Origin: a virus
Direction: 5' to 3' (one strand)
IMG/VR virus record: IMGVR_UViG_3300044990_000211
Location: 1 to 23,472 of that record
DNA length: 23,472 bases
Within the stretch, counting starts at the first letter, position 1; each line of letters starts with the position of its first letter. The notes below the pieces were generated by a model that worked only from the letters and a program-made list of their open reading frames with translations, was not told the origin of the DNA and did no database searches. Positions 20,576 through 23,472 of the stretch are shown here, piece after piece. A program made the translations under genes and the position numbers.

Positions 20576-21451
20576 ATGGCAATTAAGTCAGTCGATAAAA
20601 TGTGGTCGAAAGCAAATAGCGATGTGCGGTTGACCGATAACTTTCGCAAGTTTGATATATCCTTTACCTCTGCGTTTCAGATACTGCACGATCCAAACGA
20701 ACCTGACATAAACATCTACCAAGCTCCAGGCATTCCGGCGGCGGGATCGTCTTACGAAGGCTTCCCGTTCTGTTATGCAGACGGTGCAAGCATTGAAAGA
20801 GTCTCGCCGATCTTTTCTATTGTTACTATCACTTACAGCGGAGAGATCGCAAAATCAGTTCAAGGAACAAGTCCGTTATTGTCTCCACCAAAAATCGACT
20901 GGGACGACGTAGAGACCGAAGAGGAAGTAGACGAAGATGCGCTTGGCTTTCCGATCGTCACAAAAAACTACGAACAGATCGCAGGGCTAAAGAGACCAGT
21001 CCCAGATCAGACGGTGACGATTCGACGTAACTTTTCAACCTTTAATCCCTGGATTCAGGCTCGATATAGACAGTCCGTCAACTCAGATACATTCCTCGGG
21101 TGGCCAAGAGGCACTGCGAGATTGACTAAGTTCTCAGCCTCGAATGTATACGATAAAGATATTGGCTACTGGGAAATCACGGCACAAATTCAATTTCGCT
21201 ATCCCTACAAAACGATCGCTGCAAATGCTTGGTGGAAGCGAGTTCGGCATGAAGGATTTTATGTACGCATCGACAAGCCTGGGGGCGGTACTGCAATCGT
21301 GCGAGCGGTCGATAAAGCGCTGCGTGAACCAGTAACGAAACCAGTCTTGTTAGACGAAAACGGATACCAACTCCCAGAAGGTGCGCTGGCGTATTGGCTA
21401 GAATTTCGAATCTTCGACTATCTTCCGTATAATGCTTTAGGACTTTTGTAA
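20576..21451 (+). CDS. Tail tip protein, distal-tail type (uncertain)
   Basis: The 291-residue product begins immediately after the tape measure stop, the usual place of distal tail or minor tail proteins. It is beta-rich and aromatic: FRKFDISFTSAFQIL, GFPFCYADGASIERVSPIFS, VTIRRNFSTFNPWIQARYR, WEITAQIQFRYPYKTIAANA, WWKRVRHEGFYVRIDKPGG, LAYWLEFRIFDYLPYNALGL. An acidic stretch (DWDDVETEEEVDEDAL) lies near 108-122. The repeating strand pattern and position suggest a tail-hub or baseplate component. No family can be named with certainty. Confidence 0.68.
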   Translation: MAIKSVDKMWSKANSDVRLTDNFRKFDISFTSAFQILHDPNEPDINIYQAPGIPAAGSSYEGFPFCYADGASIERVSPIFSIVTITYSGEIAKSVQGTSPLLSPPKIDWDDVETEEEVDEDALGFPIVTKNYEQIAGLKRPVPDQTVTIRRNFSTFNPWIQARYRQSVNSDTFLGWPRGTARLTKFSASNVYDKDIGYWEITAQIQFRYPYKTIAANAWWKRVRHEGFYVRIDKPGGGTAIVRAVDKALREPVTKPVLLDENGYQLPEGALAYWLEFRIFDYLPYNALGLL

Positions 21452-21460
21452 GGATCAATC

Positions 21461-22099
21461 ATGACTCAAATACCGAACAGTTTTATTCAGCTTCCAGATG
21501 GAGTAATTACGTCGGCGACTATTTCGGGAAACGCCGAGATATTGCATACGCAACTTCGGCAGCGAACTCTTCAGACGTTTCCTGTTAACTGGTCTGATTA
21601 TCGAGTCTGGGATGCAAACCACACGAATGCAGTAGGGACAGCCGCTAGCGACGATCTAGCAGTTACGACTGCTGCGCTAACTGGCTCAGGAGCAACGATC
21701 CTTTTAAGTGCCGGTGACTGCAAGAATCTCGGAGCCACTACGAGACGAGTTGCGTTTTTTGTGCCAGTCCCGCCGAATTACGACGATGGAGAAACAATTC
21801 AAATTCGAGTCAGAACCAAGATGGAAACGACCGTTGCAAGCACATCATGCACGGTCGATCTTGAAGCGTTTGTCGTAGGAAGCGGAACGACAGTAGGTTC
21901 GGATCTCGTAACTACCGCAGCAACGGACATGAACTCGCTAACGGCAGCGAACAAAGATTTCACGATTGATGCTTCGTCGGTCAATCCTGGCGATGTTCTT
22001 CAGTGCAGACTCTCAATTGATGTTAGCGATACCGGAACGGGCACGGCGGTAACTCCAGTTATTATTTCGGTTGCGTTGCTTTGCGATACGCGAGGCTAG
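21461..22099 (+). CDS. Beta-rich tail structural protein
   Basis: The 212-residue product starts at ATG21461 after an AAGGATC stretch. It is rich in Thr, Ala, Val and Ser, with long alternating strands (LAVTTAALTGSGATILLSAG; RVAFFVPVPPNYDDGETIQI; TVDLEAFVVGSGTTVGSDLV; VLQCRLSIDVSDTGTGTAVT) as in viral jelly-roll or Ig-like fibre domains. No signal peptide is seen. Function is inferred from its place among tail-tip genes. Confidence 0.65.
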   Translation: MTQIPNSFIQLPDGVITSATISGNAEILHTQLRQRTLQTFPVNWSDYRVWDANHTNAVGTAASDDLAVTTAALTGSGATILLSAGDCKNLGATTRRVAFFVPVPPNYDDGETIQIRVRTKMETTVASTSCTVDLEAFVVGSGTTVGSDLVTTAATDMNSLTAANKDFTIDASSVNPGDVLQCRLSIDVSDTGTGTAVTPVIISVALLCDTRG

Positions 22100-22102
22100 T
22101 TT

Positions 22103-22786
22103 ATGGCAGGCGAAATTGGAGTATTCACGGAACCAAACGCTCGTAGAGTCTGGCAAGCAACGCTAGATGTCGAGCGTTGGCTAGGTCGTAACAGCAATCA
22201 AACGCAAGAACAGCGACACGAGTACATCCAATTCAAGAACGCAAGCGGAGAAACGATTCCGCCTTACGCTTGTATGCAAGTGGACGGCAAAGCAGAGGAA
22301 GCCGGTCGTCATCTTCTAAGAGTCAAAAAACCGTTTTTGTGGACGAACGCACTTGTCGGTCCGTTCCTGTTCAATACGGGTTGGGAGGTCGCAAACGGAG
22401 ATTACGGTACGGCTCAGTTTGGTCCTGTGTTTCGAGCCATAAAAGACAGTAGCGTTACGCTTGGCATCAATGTGCGTATCGGTCCTATCAACAACTCTTG
22501 GAAGGTCGGCAAGGGTTGCATGTACTCAATGATTGAAACCGATACGATCGAGACCGATTGCATTCGTTTCATCAGCAACGAAACTCCGATTCTTGCAATC
22601 ACTGATGCGGCAATACCAGGAAACGGCGACGGGCAAGTTACTAAGAAAGACCCATCATCTGGAGACTGGGTTGCTGGGTCTGTTACTTATACGGTACGAA
22701 ATCCATCGCCAACTGACATCCCAAACGCTGCTCTTGTAATATGCTTTCCTGTAGATGCTAAATGGGCGGCAGTCGCAATCTGCTGA
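22103..22786 (+). CDS. Tail-associated structural protein of unknown function
   Basis: The 227-residue product starts three bases after the previous stop. A helical, charged N-terminus (EPNARRVWQATLDVERWLGR) leads into a beta domain with GETIPPYACMQVDGKAEEAG, FLWTNALVGPFLFNTGWEVANGDYGTAQFG, VRIGPINNSWKVGKGCMY and a C-terminal VTYTVRNPSPTDIPNAALVI strand pair. I recognise the pattern as that of a phage tail-region hypothetical (ASGETIPPYACMQV), without a known activity. It ends on a hydrophobic stretch (KWAAVAIC), followed five bases later by the next gene. Confidence 0.65.
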   Translation: MAGEIGVFTEPNARRVWQATLDVERWLGRNSNQTQEQRHEYIQFKNASGETIPPYACMQVDGKAEEAGRHLLRVKKPFLWTNALVGPFLFNTGWEVANGDYGTAQFGPVFRAIKDSSVTLGINVRIGPINNSWKVGKGCMYSMIETDTIETDCIRFISNETPILAITDAAIPGNGDGQVTKKDPSSGDWVAGSVTYTVRNPSPTDIPNAALVICFPVDAKWAAVAIC

Positions 22787-22791
22787 TACAA

Positions 22792-23472
22792 ATGGGACGA
22801 TTTGGAAACTGTTGCTGTTCTTGTACCATCCACGAAGATGATTTCGACAGAACCCCTGGTACACCTCTGCGTGGACGCTGGTGCGACGAAGAGGGCGATT
22901 ACGAAATAGCAGCGGCAATTATCGACGAGCAGTGCGGAGGAGCGAGATGTTTGGTCGCAAACGCACTTGCCATTCTTAATGTCCAGCATCCAGTGTCCGA
23001 AGGAAGTATGATCGCTTCTTTGGTCACTTGCGATGAAGTGGTTGATAGCGGTGACAAATACAGAGTGCTCGTCAACGTAGATAGAACAGCAAGCGGCGAT
23101 CCGTTGGTGTGCGATTCAGAGAATTACTATTTTGTCGAGTTCGAGGTGCAAGGCACAGCCAATTCTGTTCTGCGGCTGGGGATAGTCAGCGGTGGTGTCG
23201 AAGCAATCCTCAAAGAAGATGACATCATAGGTTTGACTGGAGACACAAGAACTGTTTCGGCGTTTATCACCGACAATGTTTTATGCGGAAGTGTAAGTAA
23301 TGCAGTCTTGTCTCTTGTTTCGACAGTTCATGGTGGCTTGTTCGACAACGGATACTATTCTGGTTTTTCGCTGAGTGAAGTCGGAATGACTATAAGGAAG
23401 TTTTCGTTTTTCAGATATCTTTTAGAGTCAGCTCCGTTTGGCGTATGCAATTCGTGTATTTGCACGTGCGAT
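22792..23472 (+). CDS. Cys-rich tail protein, cut by the window end (partial)
   Basis: From ATG22792 the frame stays open through the last base (227 codons), so this gene continues beyond the window. It begins MGRFGNCCCSCTIHEDDFDR, with three consecutive cysteines, and then RGRWCDEEGDYEIAA and a beta-rich body (YRVLVNVDRTASGDP; NYYFVEFEVQGTANSVLRLG; HGGLFDNGYYSGFSLSEVGM). Another Cys cluster, CNSCICTCD, closes the visible part. The FDR...W...GDYEI pattern is lectin/LamG-like. The CCCxC opening recurs in planctomycete phage tail proteins as far as I recall. It may be a fibre or adhesin-type component. Confidence 0.68.
   Translation, partial: MGRFGNCCCSCTIHEDDFDRTPGTPLRGRWCDEEGDYEIAAAIIDEQCGGARCLVANALAILNVQHPVSEGSMIASLVTCDEVVDSGDKYRVLVNVDRTASGDPLVCDSENYYFVEFEVQGTANSVLRLGIVSGGVEAILKEDDIIGLTGDTRTVSAFITDNVLCGSVSNAVLSLVSTVHGGLFDNGYYSGFSLSEVGMTIRKFSFFRYLLESAPFGVCNSCICTCD

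Noticed and set aside
1-23472. tRNA genes, CRISPR arrays, integrase or transposase genes
   Set aside because: None could be seen on either strand; the repeats found are too short or too few for a CRISPR array, and no recombinase motif appears in any supported protein.

Overview
The window is a structural-gene region of a tailed (siphovirus-type) phage or prophage, with a short stretch at the left end that looks like integron gene cassettes. All supported genes are on the + strand and are tightly packed; many share ATGA, TAATG or TAGATG stop/start junctions. The host is probably a planctomycete of the Pirellulaceae type. That is inference, from the C-x-H...W-C-x2-C cassette protein, the attC-like element and the style of the terminase, fused capsid and tail proteins. 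No integrase, repressor, replication gene, tRNA or CRISPR array is visible, so lysogeny cannot be judged.

Left edge (1-726): the 3' end of a small gene stops inside an attC-like folded site (121-209). A complete small cassette-type gene (222-572) follows, then a non-coding stretch rich in palindromes. Lysis-like and host-interaction region (727-4957): three small membrane proteins, a papain-like (C1) cysteine peptidase, a membrane-anchored coiled-coil protein, a hypothetical protein and two probable tail-associated structural proteins. A 153-bp gap with C8/G6 runs and several inverted repeats follows.

Putative DNA-modification module (5111-7525): a ParB/Srx-fold protein, a TET-associated-type glycosyltransferase (TAGT) and a glycosyltransferase resembling plant reversibly glycosylated polypeptide / UDP-arabinopyranose mutase (GT75). 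These three overlapping genes run directly into the terminase genes. This is the most interesting part of the window: it suggests sugar decoration of phage DNA bases, possibly with a pentose, just before packaging.

Packaging and head (7527-15849): small terminase candidate, GpA-type large terminase, zinc-ribbon protein, gpW-like protein, lambda-type portal, HAD-like phosphatase, a protease-scaffold-capsid fusion of 865 residues, and a beta-rich candidate decoration protein. Tail (15854-23472): head-tail joining protein, tail terminator, gpZ/gp10-like protein, tail tube, a two-ORF tail assembly chaperone with a textbook -1 slippery site, a short tape measure, and four tail-tip or fibre-type proteins, the last cut by the window end.
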